In this document: one piece after another, positions 25,201 to 38,017 of the stretch
Position numbering within the stretch: the first letter of the stretch is position 1
How the letters are laid out: each line of letters starts with the position of its first letter
Assembly: GCA_900660155.1 (NCBI GenBank)
Contig: CABFPE010000197.1
Location: 1,043,310 to 1,107,309 of the forward strand
Length of the DNA stretch: 64,000 nt
Direction of reading: 5' to 3'
Origin: Hofstenia miamia
Taxonomy: Eukaryota; Xenacoelomorpha; Acoela; Hofsteniidae
Notes under the pieces: generated by a model
The model's database searches: none
What the model saw: only the letters and a program-made list of their open reading frames with translations
Told to the model about the DNA's origin: nothing
Position numbers and translations under genes: made by a program

Positions 25201-28200
25201 TTCCAATATATACATATTTACAAATTGCAAATACACAAAAATACTATTTGATAGGCTGATAAAGGTTATCATTATTCGTAAAATATTCATTGAGATATAG
25301 TTTTGAAATTTACATATCTCTAAGTAGTGTTTTCGAATAACGAATTTCATATTTTACAACAGTAATAATGATAATTCAAAAGTTCATTATTTAATGATTT
25401 TTAATGGAATTATCTTATGTTATATTTTCATTTATAATACAGCACCGAGTAAGCGTTTTGGGTTCAGTAAGGGTTGTGTTCAGTCATGTTAGTAGATTAG
25501 GATTGCATTAGTTTAAAGTATGATCTCCTAACTTTCAACTTATTTCTTACATATAATGGCTACTGTTAAGAGCAAGTTCCAAATTCAAGTATCTTTTTTG
25601 TCATTAGCCGCATTTTTGTAAATAAATATAACAAAGGGCTAAGTGCAATTGCTGTGATTGCTTCGCGCAATTGTATAGTATATATTGGAAAAATTTGCGA
25701 GGCTATTTTTTTAATTTTTTTATAAAATTTATCAATTTATGTTCATAGTTCCTCATAATTTAAAGATTTTTTGTAGTTTTGGTTTAAATGTTTGCAGCCA
25801 ACGAAAAATCCACATTTTTATTCCTCAATTTACTCGAGTTTTTTCAACTTATTCTGATTTTTTATCTGTAACTCTTTTAGCTGGTCTTGGTCGAACGGGT
25901 ACATTAATCGGATGTTATATCATGAAACACTACAAATTCACTGCAGCGGAGTCTATTGCGTGGATTCGAATCTGTAGGCCTGGTTCGATAATTGGGCCTC
26001 AACAACACTATATGGAGGAGTACGTTTACTTTTTTAAATGTTCATAAGAACGATAATAATTAATCACAATTATATTTGACCACTTTTCTTATTATAGTTC
26101 TCATACTTTATTATTTTTTTTTGTTTCAATTTCGATATATGTTGCGTCTACAAACAAAATATAAATTGTAAAATTCAGCTACACTACTATACTCTTCATC
26201 GTAATTTGTATTTATTATTTATTACAAAATTTGTTATAAATGATTTTTCACTGTTCCATTGCCATGAACAGGACGAATAATGTGATTTTGTTTACTAGTC
26301 CTATGACAAACAATATAATTTAGAAACCCTTTTAACCTCTAATATCATACACTTATTACATTGGTTTACTTTGACTTCTTTCTAATGTTTTTTTTTATTT
26401 TGAAATGTGTACTGATAATTGAAAAAGTCTTTTAGAAAGCAGTCTTTGATGTGGAGCAAAGGCGATCAGCTGCGGGCACATACCAACGCCGAAATCTTGC
26501 GCAACGTTCGCTCCAAAGTCGAAGACCTAAATGTTGGTGATAACGATGTATGTTTAATTATATGCATGTAACTCATCCTCATTTTCGTTTCATCAAGACC
26601 TATTGTGAAATTTCTTCCTGTTATGGGTTTATGGTATACTTTAACAAAGCATTTTGCATGTGGGAAACTCATTCATCACTTTCTGTTTCTTCTTAAATGT
26701 TTTACAAGGCTCGATTTTACGTTTGCATGCATTTATTTTATAGAAAATTTAATTTTTCATTTGACACATTGAGAAACTTGGATAAGCTGCTCCACATATG
26801 TTATGTGACAATATGTTTCACATTAAATAGGCGTTTGAATACAAAGCCCCTCCCACATGAGGTGTAACATCAAAGATTTATATACCAATATCTTAATAAA
26901 TAAGCAATATATTCAATTATTCATCGCTCTGCCTGATTGGGTAATTGCTTTAAAATATAACAGCAGCCTACAATACCAATGCTGTTAAAAAACTTCTATT
27001 TCAGCTTGAGGAAAGCATTTTTAGTTTTAGCGCCTGTTGATGTCTGCATTTCATTTGCATGTCATATTTAGTATTTAAAGTAGCCATCGTCGCTTTTGTG
27101 GTTTCAAACATTGCTTAGCTTTTGTTTTGCAGAAGTAGTTCAATAATTATTTTTATTATTAATTCATTTTTGAGCATTTTATTTTATCTGAGATTTTGCA
27201 GATAATGCTTAAAATTATTGAAGTAATTCCTATTTTTACGGGGTGTGCTGATATAGGCGCAAATGCATGTATATAACGGTTATATCGATAATGTAATGCA
27301 ATTTAGTTTAGTGCATCTAAGTTGCTTAGGTTTGAATACATTGTAAAAATATCAGATACAAATAGAAATAAATTTTTCAAACCGGAACAGCTTAAGTTAT
27401 GTATTAGCATAATATTTACTTTCAAGGGGAAGGATGGAAAAAATTCTTTATTGGCATTCTGAACAAATCTTCATTTAGCAATAATTATTTACATATCACC
27501 TTCTATATAGCGTGCACTATAATATTCAAATTGCTTAGTTCTCTATGAAATATATTTAAGTGACAGTCTTTTACTATACTTTGTGCTGGACACCATGTTT
27601 TTACAGTGCCGTGCTTTTGAAATATTTAAATATTTGTAAAGCTGTTTTAAGATTTTGATCACAAAGTAGCTTTTTTCTATTTCCTTGAATTCAATTCTTA
27701 GTAACACATCCACAGACAAACCATCGTTGAGTTGTGGTATATTTCTATACTGGATCATATAATTTACAAATTTTCAAACCAACCGATATAATTTTTATTA
27801 ATATATATATTATATAAGGGATATGTGGTTCGTAATTTCCAAATGTGTTACTGTTCATTATATTTGTAAAATATTTTCTTAATCGCTGACTCAATTTTTC
27901 ACTACAACCAGGCTTTGATTACGTTCTGACAAGATATTAGTTACGTTTTCAACACTGCTATGCATGATATATGAAGGCGAACTTTTGCTTTCATTTTCTA
28001 CATTAATTGTGTTGACAATGAGTTATTTCACATCTGTTATGAAATTGACCTAATTGTAACTTATGATTGCCGTAAACGATGTCCTTTGCAATATAAAGGC
28101 CCTTTTACTCTATTTTATATTAAATAATTTTGCTTCGTTAGTGTTCTCAGTTTACAACAAAATTCTCTCGCGGTAATTTTTCAAATAGTATAGAATTTTT

Positions 28201-30490
28201 TGAAAATAAATTACAATTTTTTATCTAAGTAAGATTTAACCTGAGTAACACTGAAATACAACCGAAAAACTGTATTTATGTCTGTCAATTATGTCGGCAT
28301 CAACTGCCGCCACGAACACGATTAGGCATACATTTGGTCGAATATAATTTGCTTTATTCAAAATAATTTATTTATCAATTTTGAATCCAGCGATGATTTG
28401 TCTTATAAAGCTGAAAACCCTTTTTGGCTTTGTTCTCACTATAAATATGCAACACTCTAGATGTTCGAAAATGGTACTCTCAACCATTTTCGTGTCTTCG
28501 TAAACACAAACGTTAGCATTTCACTCGCTAATAGCATTTAATGGTCTATTGTCCTTATATGCAGGCTTATCTAAAGCAAAATATTGACCAATGTCTTATA
28601 TTTATTGTATATATTTCAAAAGAAATGATAGTTTGCCGTTTTGTCAGCATTTAAATGTATTTTTTACGGAATCGTTAAATCTCCAAAACAAGTTAATATG
28701 TTGCTAATATGTTGTAATTATTATTGTAATTATTACTGGCTAACATAATTTTATATACATAATTGTATATGTTGTAAATTCTAACAGTCCTATATCCAGA
28801 AAAAGCGAGTTCAGTAAGTATATATGCACTAAACTGTCAGATTTCATGGATGTTGGGTTTACTTACATATTCATCTCCTGATAAAATATTGTCACCTGTA
28901 CCACAGATAGCGTGTCAAGGTAATGTGCGTCTATGCAGATTACCTTTGTAGTGACACTGTGCATGCCTATTTGTTTGTGGCAACAATCTAGAGAAAATAA
29001 CCCAAATTAAAGCAGGCAACCTCCCAATTAGAAAATTACTATAGGGAAAGATTACCAAAATATTTAAAAAATTAAAATTTTTATCTAGTTTATGCAATTG
29101 AAGAAATGAACTCGGAGTTTTTAGTTAATGTTCATTTTTTGCTAATTAATTCTTTCATCTCATTCCTTTTATTATGAGGATTCTCCAATTTCGTACTAAA
29201 ATCTCAGCTGAATTCGAATGAAACGTATTTTTGAAAATAAAGAGGTATTTGTAAAAAAAATATTTTTACTTCATGGCGTCTGCTAAATGCTAAAACCGTC
29301 TATTTGCTATTATTAAATTCTTTTTTAGGCAAAGAGAAAAGGAGCCGAAAATTTAGAAGTGACAGATGTCTTCACTCAAGGAGACCACTTACTTGTTCGG
29401 AAGGCACGCCACCAGCACCATCGCCACTCACAAAGTTCTCTAGCATCTCAGATATCACCGTCTCACAACATTAGGTAACTATACTACATTGACTTTAGCA
29501 ATAGTGTGTTCTTTTCAATAGCGCATTTTTATCATTGAGATTCTTTTAATCGTCATAACGACGGCTGCAACTTTTAATGGTCTCCATTTATATAAACTAA
29601 GAAATTTTTATGAAACATTTTAGTACTGAAATGCGTCACAGTTCGATGTTTGTGCAGTTAATCATTAAAAATGTAGTGATGTTGTGAATTTTTTGTTAGT
29701 TTCTAAATGCTTTAATTTTTATTTAGCGGCAGAAAAACGGTTTTACTTCTAAAATTAACTGTTTTATTTTAGTCCTTAATGAAATCTAGCCATTATTAAA
29801 TATGTCTACAAAAATATGTTGAATTCGTGACAATGGTAGTTGATCAAAGCAATTTGTATAGTACCGTAAATTTTTTATTCAAACTTAGCATTCAGATTGG
29901 TTGCTATTTGATATTTAAATATTTACTATTGCTGTAACTTTCTTACAAAAATATTTAAAAATATTTTGCTCTCTCTGCATATAAGGCATAAAATCATCTG
30001 TGGCATTTCTAGTATAAATTATTCCCAAATGTATTTCATTTAGAATCTTTGTGCTATATACATATGGGAGTGTTATTGGTACATGTTCATTTCAAGAGAC
30101 TAATCGCATTGCTCTCTTCCATTATTATAAATAATTTAGATGATAGCAAGAATTGCTTAAGCCCTCTTTTATGATCGCTAAATTATGAATTTACATACAT
30201 TGATTGATTAATTAAAGAGGATTGTTATGAAACTACCCGTTTAACGACTTTTGAACATATTTAACTCCGATCCTGCTTATTGTTACGTCAAACCTTAATG
30301 TGTTTAGGGCCGTAGTCACTGTTAGTTCAGAAGACGCCCCAATCAGTAAACCTTCAAAGTTGTCATCGAAAAGAAAGACGCCAGCAAATCCTTCTATACC
30401 AACGCGCAGGTTTGTCGACTTTGTAGCTTGAGTTTTTGTTAATTACTCGTATTTTGCAGAACTCGGACGAGCTTCATTTGCAACCGGTAA
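22291..30490 (+). CDS. CDC14: CDC14-family dual-specificity protein phosphatase, 12 exons
   Basis: Exons: 22291-22402, 22554-22644, 22685-22760, 22803-22895, 23796-24005, 24618-24705, 24845-25075, 25881-26019, 26436-26547, 29329-29474, 30308-30409, 30460-30490. All phases agree; they total 1431 bases, 476 codons plus TAA. CDC14 enzymes remove phosphate from Cdk sites (pSer-Pro) and act in cell-cycle exit, nucleus/nucleolus or centrosome. The N-terminal domain includes [15 protein letters not shown] (about 50-65) and [10 protein letters not shown] (about 185-194). The catalytic domain includes the general acid Asp272 in DLFFNDGS and the loop HCKAGLGRTG with Cys299 and Arg305, then [13 protein letters not shown]. 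No key residue is missing. The tail from 385 is basic and Ser-rich. The start is the first ATG after an in-frame TAG at 22273 and a TTTCAG acceptor at 22266; ATG 22297 is also possible. Conservation fades after exon 10, so exons 11 and 12 and the stop are less certain. Confidence 0.93.
22645..22802 (+). other. Very short CDC14 introns (40 and 42 bases) with the exon between them
   Basis: Intron 2 (22645-22684) is 40 bases and intron 3 (22761-22802) 42 bases, both GT-AG with TTTAG/CTTAG acceptors. Splicing them out restores unbroken CDC14 homology, so they are real. Such lengths are near the lower limit for animal splicing. Intron 11 (30410-30459) is 50 bases. Confidence 0.88.
26548..29328 (+). 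other. CDC14 intron 9 (2781 bases), no gene seen inside
   Basis: The largest intron within the well-supported part of the gene. It is AT-rich. A short inverted repeat at 28915-28962 (TGTCAAGGTAAT against ATTACCTTTGTAGTGACA) is the only structure I noticed. Introns 4, 5, 7, 8 and 10 (400-900 bases) are likewise featureless. Confidence 0.6.
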
Positions 30491-33400
30491 ACTTAGTGAT
30501 TTTTTGCTTGCATCATTTAACCTTGAGCGCTATCAGTATATTTGCATGTGCATCCCTCTGTGAAGTGCTTTTTCAAAGCGCTTGTTCAGAATTACTATTT
30601 TAAGGTCGTTTTTCAGCATGCCTCTCTATTCTTTATCATTTTAACATTTACCAAAGTTGTTTTGTTGTGATAATTGCATACAAATGTACTTGTCAGGTAC
30701 TAATTGTACATTGCAAATGTCTTCCCATCCCACTACTTCTGTTGTTATTAACCAATACCTCTATCTTTATGTTAGTGTGGATTTGAAAAACGCTAATGGT
30801 TTACGCTCAGTGATGTCAGTCGTGTTTGCGCTTTTATCTGTAATGGGAGATTCGCTCGGATTGGTTTTTGTCGTTAAATATTTCCGTTGTGCTGCTAAAT
30901 TTAGCTTATGGGTTAAACATCGTCCAATATAAACTTTGGGTTTTAATGACTTAATTTACAGACTTAGTGTTGTACACCATAACTTTATTATTATTTTTCC
31001 TTATCTTTAAATTTAATTCATTAAAATAAGAGAAGCAGTTTGTTGTTATGCTATTTTTAGACAATAAAACTGGGAATTGCTCACTGCGAATCGTCGAAAA
31101 TTATAGTATGCAATCGGATCCATCTAAATTATGGTTACACAATAATTAGTAGAATCCGGTGAAATTTTCGCTGCAAATACTATCTGGAACAATGTCTTGC
31201 TGTTATTTGTAGCCATTCACAATTCAAGGATTGAGCTAAACGATGGGTTCTTTTGAAGTTTTCCACAGTTTAACGAGTCTAGGGGCCAACCTTCCGTAAA
31301 TAGTAGTAAATAGAATGCCTTTCAAGCGTCGATAGATTCTTGCTTGTAACGTATCTCATCGATAGCTAGTGAACATTTGATTCAGTTGATACATTAGAAT
31401 TTATTAGAATTTTGCATTCGAAAAAAAACTTACAAAGAAATTTATTTTTGATTGTTTTCTTATCTGTGGCGCAATTTTAATGGTGTCAGGGATTTGCGCA
31501 AATACATTTTGAATGCCTTCATCCGCTTTTCTTTGAACAGGAGCTTCATGTAGCTTATCCGTATACTATTAGTTATTCATTTGGGAAACTTTGAAACATC
31601 TATTGTTTTCAAGGATAAAACCGCTTTATCCATGAAATGTACAATGATTCCGCCTAATCATATGACATGCATTTTGTTGAACCGAATTAATCATTATTGA
31701 TAAGTTGCTTCGAATCAAAAACAGCGAGGGATTTCAGGCAATTAAACTTCTGATACCAAGATGCCTCTGTCCAGTGGATCAGGGAATTCTAGTGGAAAGA
31801 GCCTTTTATTCTGTTTACATATATTAATATTGAATGATCAGGAATTTTTTAGAATTGAATTGCTTAGGAGAATATGTGTATACCTGTGCATGTGTATGTC
31901 AAATTACTATTGAAAATGTAGTAAACTAACCTAAAATTTGGTTTCTCCATAATCTTTCCATCGAGAATTAGACTTGCCAATGTGTTATAGTAGTCCTTGG
32001 ATGTGTTAATCACAGCAATAATAAAAATCATAGTGTATTAATGTATTATAAACACTAAATATATTTTTTAATTATTGTATGCGTATTTTTTAAAGTTACT
32101 ATGCAAACATTTTAGCAGAGTGTAGCAATGAATAAGGCTACTACTTTATGAAAATCACTAATGAAACTTGTTTCAACATACAGATACTATTACAGAATGT
32201 TTTTTAAATTGTATTTCTTGCAATAAAGATCTAATAAGCATTACAATTTTTGATAAAAAAATCTATTTTTTTAAAAGCAAGGCCTCTGTAAAATATGGAA
32301 ATTGCTAGGCTACAGGCCTTGAATAAGTTTCATAAATTTTTCATTCTATTAATTCATTTAAATTTTATAAAAAGTAGTCTCATATTTTGTTCCACAATCC
32401 GCCTCTTGGATCATTGTCAAAGTTTGTTCATTTTTACAAAGCAATGATAGCACAAGTCATTGATTTTAACAAACAATGGAAAGGTAAATTAAAGATTACC
32501 ATAACAAACTTGAAAACTCGAAATTTTAATTTTTAATTCAACGCCTGCCCCAATTAAGCCGTTCATTACTACCCAAATAATTAAAAGGACAAATAATTTT
32601 CTAAAGGGATTGTAGTCATAGTTCGAAAAATTGGTTGCATTAGAGAATAAAAATCGTTATAATTGCGAATTCTTCCTTTCAAGTAAAATTATAAAAACCT
32701 CGTGCACTATAGCAATTGCAAAATGTTTAAATTCAAATATTCCTTTCAAATGTGCAATGACATTTTGTTTTGTTTTGGTTTAATTCTGCCTTCATTTTTG
32801 TTAGTTTGTGTTTTGTTGTTTATTAAATTCCACTTTCAGTTTTTTCTTTTTTTAATTTTTTGAAATGAATTTTATTATGAACATCGTAAAATTCCTTAAA
32901 ATTCGTATTCTTGAACTATGATGCCAATGATGACTTTCGGAATTTGGCATGGATTCGTATTGCAAACTGTATTATGTGACGTTTTAATTCACTATTTACA
33001 AAACATCAATCATTGCTTTGACAAAAGACTTTTAGTGTTTTTCTTTCGATAAATCAATTCTAATTATTAAACCTGACACTGTGAATTTCTCGATAGAAAT
33101 TGTCTCAACAAATGTTTTCAATTCTACGACAAATGTACTTTTTCAAAATTTTGTCCTGACAACAATGGAAAAAATGAAATAACAATCTAAAGTCAATTTA
33201 ATTCCGTCTGTTGATAGAAAAGTTGAAATATTAACTGATGAAATTGATTGAACTTTAACAAATATATGCAATATTCATTTGTTGTGCATTATTAATCCGA
33301 TTTAAATTCAATTAATCTGCAGGCAAGCGTTGTGCGTATTTAAACAATGCGTTGTCCTTCGATTCTGACTACCACAAAATTTGAATTTTAGCTAATTAAA

Positions 33401-33751
33401 TACTGTAGAACCGCCTTCACAAATCTTCAGATTTTTCACTTGTAAGTTCTCACCGAATTTTTTGTCGATATAGATTTCTAACCATACCCAGACAACGGCT
33501 GCACGCAGCGATTGGGTCATAATGATTTTTAAATTTATGAACTGATCAAAGATAAATGGTAATGGGTGGCATCGCAATACAGCACGTATCTAAAGTACTT
33601 TAGCAAATCTCATTGTGTCTTATTAGACATTTTATGTCCTTATAATTTATTTTATTGTGGGCTCACTTGTTAACTGAGTTTCATCCCCCAAAAAATTTAT
33701 TTTACAATTTTTAAAAATGTTGGTACTTTAATTTTTTAGATATAAGTCATC
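30491..33751. other. Sequence downstream of CDC14, nothing recognised
   Basis: This may be CDC14 3' untranslated sequence or a long intron, then intergenic DNA. Open frames such as 30657-30932 are AT-driven and unlike known proteins. A TTTTTCAG acceptor at 30616 followed by a short open stretch to TAA at 30642 is an alternative last exon that I cannot confirm. Confidence 0.4.
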
Positions 33752-33753
33752 TA

Positions 33754-33990
33754 TACTGCTGTCCTCTGACAAAACACAGTAATTCACTCAATTTTCAAAA
33801 TTGGCTTTTTCTTCAAAATCTGATGCTTTACTAATTTTACATTATGTCGCAAGTGATATATTGGCCACTGCGATTTATTTGTGGTTGGCAGAGCGCAGCA
33901 TCTCCTATTTGCACTTGAAGTAACCAGTCAAAACACAGTAATTCTACTTTTTTTCACTGAGTTACTGTGTTTTGCCAGATTACAGCAGTA
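33754..33990. mobile_element. TA-flanked MITE (Tc1/mariner-like)
   Basis: A 237-base element starting TACTGCTGT and ending ACAGCAGTA, flanked by TA at 33752-33753 and 33991-33992. The inverted arms extend about 38 bases and include ACAAAACACAGTAA against its complement, with a few mismatches. A further direct copy of AAAACACAGTAATTC lies inside at about 33931. There is no coding capacity. Size and TA flanks fit a deletion derivative or MITE of the Tc1/mariner group, though the ends match no family I know by name. Confidence 0.75.
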
Positions 33991-33992
33991 TA

Positions 33993-35326
33993 GTTGTAAT
34001 TTTAAGTGACAGATACAATGGTTCTTAATCGGGGTAGGAAGCATATCACCCCAGCCCAAAATTCCCTGTGAATCAGGATGTGCTCGACTTTCTTTTCCCG
34101 ATTCTTATAAAGGGTGCATGCTTGAAAAATATTTGAAGTTTAAATGTGAATAAGTTTATAATCCAAATAGAAACTACAAATATTTTATGAGAATTTGAAA
34201 AATACATTTGCATTGACAAAAGAGCTCAATTTTCATTGCATTCAATTACAGAAAATTTACATGAAAATTTAATACTCACTGTTTTAAAAATTTTCATGAG
34301 TTATCCCCTTTTAATTAAATGATTAATTTTGATGTGATCTTTTATGTCATTGTAAATAGTTTTCCTTCTAAGGTATGATATAACTCTCCCTATAGAAACT
34401 GTGATGCTCTAGCCTACAGAATTTTATTACATACATTTTTATTTTTGCTGGGAATTCTTTCTACTTCCGTGGTATGCGCCCTCATTCCAGGTACATTTCC
34501 CACAGATATAGGCCTATCATATGCAACAGAAATCCATAGGGTCTTTAATTGCATTCATGGACATCTCATTCATTGTTTAAGCGTTAATTATTGGATCATA
34601 TCCATTCGATGTGATTGTGTACCAAGAAAGATGTTTCCTCTTTCTTACTGTATTAATGTTATTATGAATAATCCATTTTTGTTGTTTGTTACCCTCTGGG
34701 CCTAGAAGTCGAGATTAAACACTGATCACGCACATAAAATGTGTCGCAAGAATTACTCTTTTAGTTAGCGTCCAGATAAGTTTGTCAATGCTGTGGGAAT
34801 GAAAAGACAAACAGCCTTTGAATGATTGAAATTTGTAATCCATTATCGTATGCTACAAGTGTGTTACCAGTGTCTCAAATTCTCGTGGATCAACAATGAG
34901 TTGTTTTAATCACAAACTTTTCGGTGCCTTTGAAATTAACCCACGCATTTTGTCACGCGTGATATTTTACACCAGGCCTAATATTACTGTGGATGCGCGA
35001 CGGGGTAATAGATTTTGTACGTTCTTGATTCTGATCTGGTGTAAATTGATTTCTTTCAAGTGTTTAAGTTTTGGCCGTTTTTCTACGATATAATTTTAAT
35101 GAAAAATTTCATCACCGTCAATCATATCAGTAGCAAACTTGGAGACTAATTGTTGAGAATCCATTTATGTAATGTAGATTTCATGAAAACGTAGTGTATT
35201 TCTTTTTAATTGTATAGTCCCTAATAACCAATAATAAACATTTAAATGTTGATTGATTAAATAAAATACTTATCCATTTAAAATTAAATATCAATTCATA
35301 GTGATTTGAATATAAAACAACAAGAA
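33993..35326. other. Intergenic sequence, nothing recognised
   Basis: AT-rich with a GC-richer patch at 34030-34120. Plus-strand open frames 34445-34705 and 34896-35093 show no family resemblance. Confidence 0.45.
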
Positions 35327-35327
35327 A

Positions 35328-35977
35328 TTTTCATTAACATTTTAAAATTTAAATTGAGGAATCATTCAAATTACCATCACTGTTGGAACCAAAAAAGGTT
35401 TTCATTAACATTTTAAAATTTAAATTGAGGAATCATTCAAATTACCATCACTGTTGGGAACCAAAAAAGGTTTTCATTAACATTTTAAAATTTAAATTGA
35501 GGAATCATTCAAATTACCATCACTGTTGGGAACCAAAAAAGGTTTTCATTAACATTTTAAAATTTAAATTGAGGAATCATTCAAATTACCATCACTGTTG
35601 GGAACCAAAAAAGGTTTTCATTAACATTTTAAAATTTAAATTGAGGAATCATTCAAATTACCATCACTGTTGGGAACCAAAAAAGGTTTTCATTAACATT
35701 TTAAAATTTAAATTGAGGAATCATTCAAATTACCATCACTGTTGGGAACCAAAAAAGGTTTTCATTAACATTTTAAAATTTAAATTGAGGAATCATTCAA
35801 ATTACCATCACTGTTGGGAACCAAAAAAGGTTTTCATTAACATTTTAAAATTTAAATTGAGGAATCATTCAAATTACCATCACTGTTGGGAACCAAAAAA
35901 GGTTTTCATTAACATTTTAAAATTTAAATTGAGGAATCATTCAAATTACCATCACTGTTGGGAACCAAAAAAGGTTC
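35328..35977 (+). repeat. 72-bp minisatellite, nine near-identical copies
   Basis: Nine copies of a 72-base unit in direct tandem. The first interval is 71 bases because one G is missing near 35386; all later intervals are exactly 72. Copies look identical by eye from the second onward, which points to recent expansion or homogenisation. Because 72 is divisible by 3 and the unit has no stop in one frame, a reading frame stays open through 35383-36003 with a 24-residue repeat (EPKKVFINILKFKLR and so on). I see no start context, neighbouring exon or domain, so this is probably a non-coding satellite whose open frame is a by-product of the unit length. Confidence 0.95.
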
Positions 35978-37370
35978 TGCTCCGTATTCAAACTCACTTT
36001 TAATTGTGATTTGATATCAAATGCAGTACTTAATTTGTTGTTTATTTTGTTTTAACATTTCGGATTTCATGTTTCAATTTTAAAAACCATTTAGGATGTT
36101 TTGTTTTTCAAACGGTTTATTCAAGACAATGTATATATTCGATTGTGTGGTTCGCGGATTCGAATGGCTTTTTGAAAATTTTAAACCGTGTGATTCGTTT
36201 GAAGAAATAACGAAATTCTTACTCATACATTTTTACTTATGGCATACATGGTTATATTCTGTTTTTATCCTTCTCTTAGTATCGAGGCATGAGATGTTTT
36301 TTCGCGCGGTATTCAGTTGTAATGGAAGAGCATCAATTAGTTTCCACTTAAATCTTTTGTTGTGCAATGCTTGCTTTGCTAAAAGCGACGTGCTTTTACT
36401 CCATTTTCATTTACAACTTCATTTTCCCTTCCAAATATTTTTTTCCGAGGAAATGCGTACCTCAAGTGGTTTACTTTATCAATAAATGAGTCCTTTGTAC
36501 GCCTCTACCCCCGTGTCTACTGCATTCCCCACTTAACATTTACACTTTCAGCTTACTGTTACCCCATTAAAATTGCTAAAACAGTTTTTTTAAATATTTC
36601 ATTTTCTCATTGATTACTATAGTTTAAGTGAAATAATTTCAGAAATGTAATGTAGTGCAGTCATTACAATGTTGGGCTTAATTTACTATTTATTTAAATC
36701 TTTATTTTTAAAAACTTCACACATTCTTACTCTACTATAAACCTTTTTCAGATTTGATTTATTCGATATTCACTTATTTAAGCCATTGAAACTTGCTATT
36801 TCTGTATTAGCGTATCGTAATTTAGAAGTTTAATGTTCATGCAAACGATTTATAGGCCTTGAAGTGTTCTTCGGTAAGAAAAATATCTAGATGTAAATAT
36901 TTACAATCATGTGTGAAATTGTCTGGTCTATTTGCGCGCTGTAAGAATTTATCAAATCTTGCCCAATTGCATCCTGTTTCTTTTCAGTTCAATTCACGTG
37001 TCCTCTGTTTTATTTCAAATCGATACTCACGCAGTATCGCATTTTAATTCATTATATCACCACAAATATCATTCTGTCATAAAGCGCAATAGGCTGTATT
37101 GATATTTTACATTTAACCTTAGACAGCCTAGCGTCCTTTTTAAAGGGCGAACCGTTTTTCCATATTTACAAAGAATTTGGTCCAAGCTTATTTCCATATT
37201 TGAAAATCTTAGGGCATGGGTAGGTCTATTGGGGAACATGCTTTAATGCAATGTTGAAAATTTCTATTAATGCTTACTGATGGGGCCGAGGTTGTTGGAA
37301 AGATTAACAAGTTTTCTTAGAAATTTTCGAATTTTGAAAATGATTTAAATTCTTTCCATACCTAGCGTTA
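35978..37370. other. Intergenic sequence with an orphan open frame
   Basis: A 129-codon plus-strand frame (36096-36485) follows a CATTTAG and encodes a Phe/Leu-rich peptide with two hydrophobic stretches. It matches no family I know. AT bias alone can produce such frames, so I do not call a gene. Confidence 0.35.
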
Positions 37371-37688
37371 ATGTATTTTGAAGGTTTTGAGCCCCTGGGG
37401 GTAACAAAGAACATTTATTGTTTGTTGATACGAGCTAAGATATTCCAAGCCCATTGCGGTATTCCGTGCGCAAAATCAGAGGTCGCGGGGCCTCTATCAT
37501 GTGGTGCTTTTAAATTTTTTTATAGGATCATATCAATGGGATGGATCACATTTATTTCCAAATTTCTTGGATTTTGTTGGGTTGGGTCGGTTGTGTCAAG
37601 CAAATATATAATTCAAACATATATAAATGGGTTGGGCCAATGTTTAGAAGAAATATGGGTCATAATTGAAGAAGATTATGCATGTACA

Positions 37689-37989
37689 TTTGCGGAAGAT
37701 TTGTATATTGTATGCGTTGATTTTTTAAATTTCAGTATAAAAACATTCAATTTTTAGTATTTGTCTATTTTTACATTTCGTATGAACTTATTTTCAAACG
37801 TGTTTATGTATATTGGTTTTGAAGCAAAACCTGCATAAGTATTAACTGTCGTTGAATCATATTTGCGTCACATTGAAACATCAACGGGTTGGGTCAAACG
37901 CATTAAAAGTTCAAAAGAAATTGGGTTCGGTTGGATTAAAACTCCTTATTTGAATTTGGGTTGGGTTATCGCGAGTATACTCGTGGTGC
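37689..37989. repeat. Repeat unit P, copy 1
   Basis: About 300 bases that recur almost exactly at 38536-38833. The unit contains G-rich GGGTTGGGTC-type motifs and ends in CGCGAGTATACTCGTGGTG, which includes the self-complementary CGAGTATACTCG. It reads directly into a palindrome. The last bases (GTTATCGCGAGT) are also the mirror image of the left end of the TTAA-flanked MITE at 38838. Confidence 0.9.
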
Positions 37990-38017
37990 GTAGTCAAAGT
38001 GTTAACACTTTGACTAC
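37990..38017. repeat. Perfect 28-base palindrome centred on GTTAAC
   Basis: The sequence GTAGTCAAAGTG, TTAA, CACTTTGACTAC is its own reverse complement. It looks like two TTAA-element ends meeting head to head at one TTAA target: the right end of one element and the left end of another, or a healed double insertion. Confidence 0.92.

Noticed and set aside
35328-35977. CRISPR array
   Set aside because: The repeats are directly tandem with no unique spacers, in a eukaryotic genome.
35383-36003. Gene for a 206-residue repeat protein
   Set aside because: The frame is open only because the unit is 72 bases and lacks a stop in that frame; no upstream exon, no domain, and the first unit is out of register.
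36096-36485. 129-codon Phe/Leu-rich frame as a membrane protein
   Set aside because: Hydrophobicity comes from T-rich codons; I cannot support it beyond being open.
37371-37757. 128-codon open frame
   Set aside because: It overlaps repeat unit P and other repeat-like G-rich sequence and matches no family.
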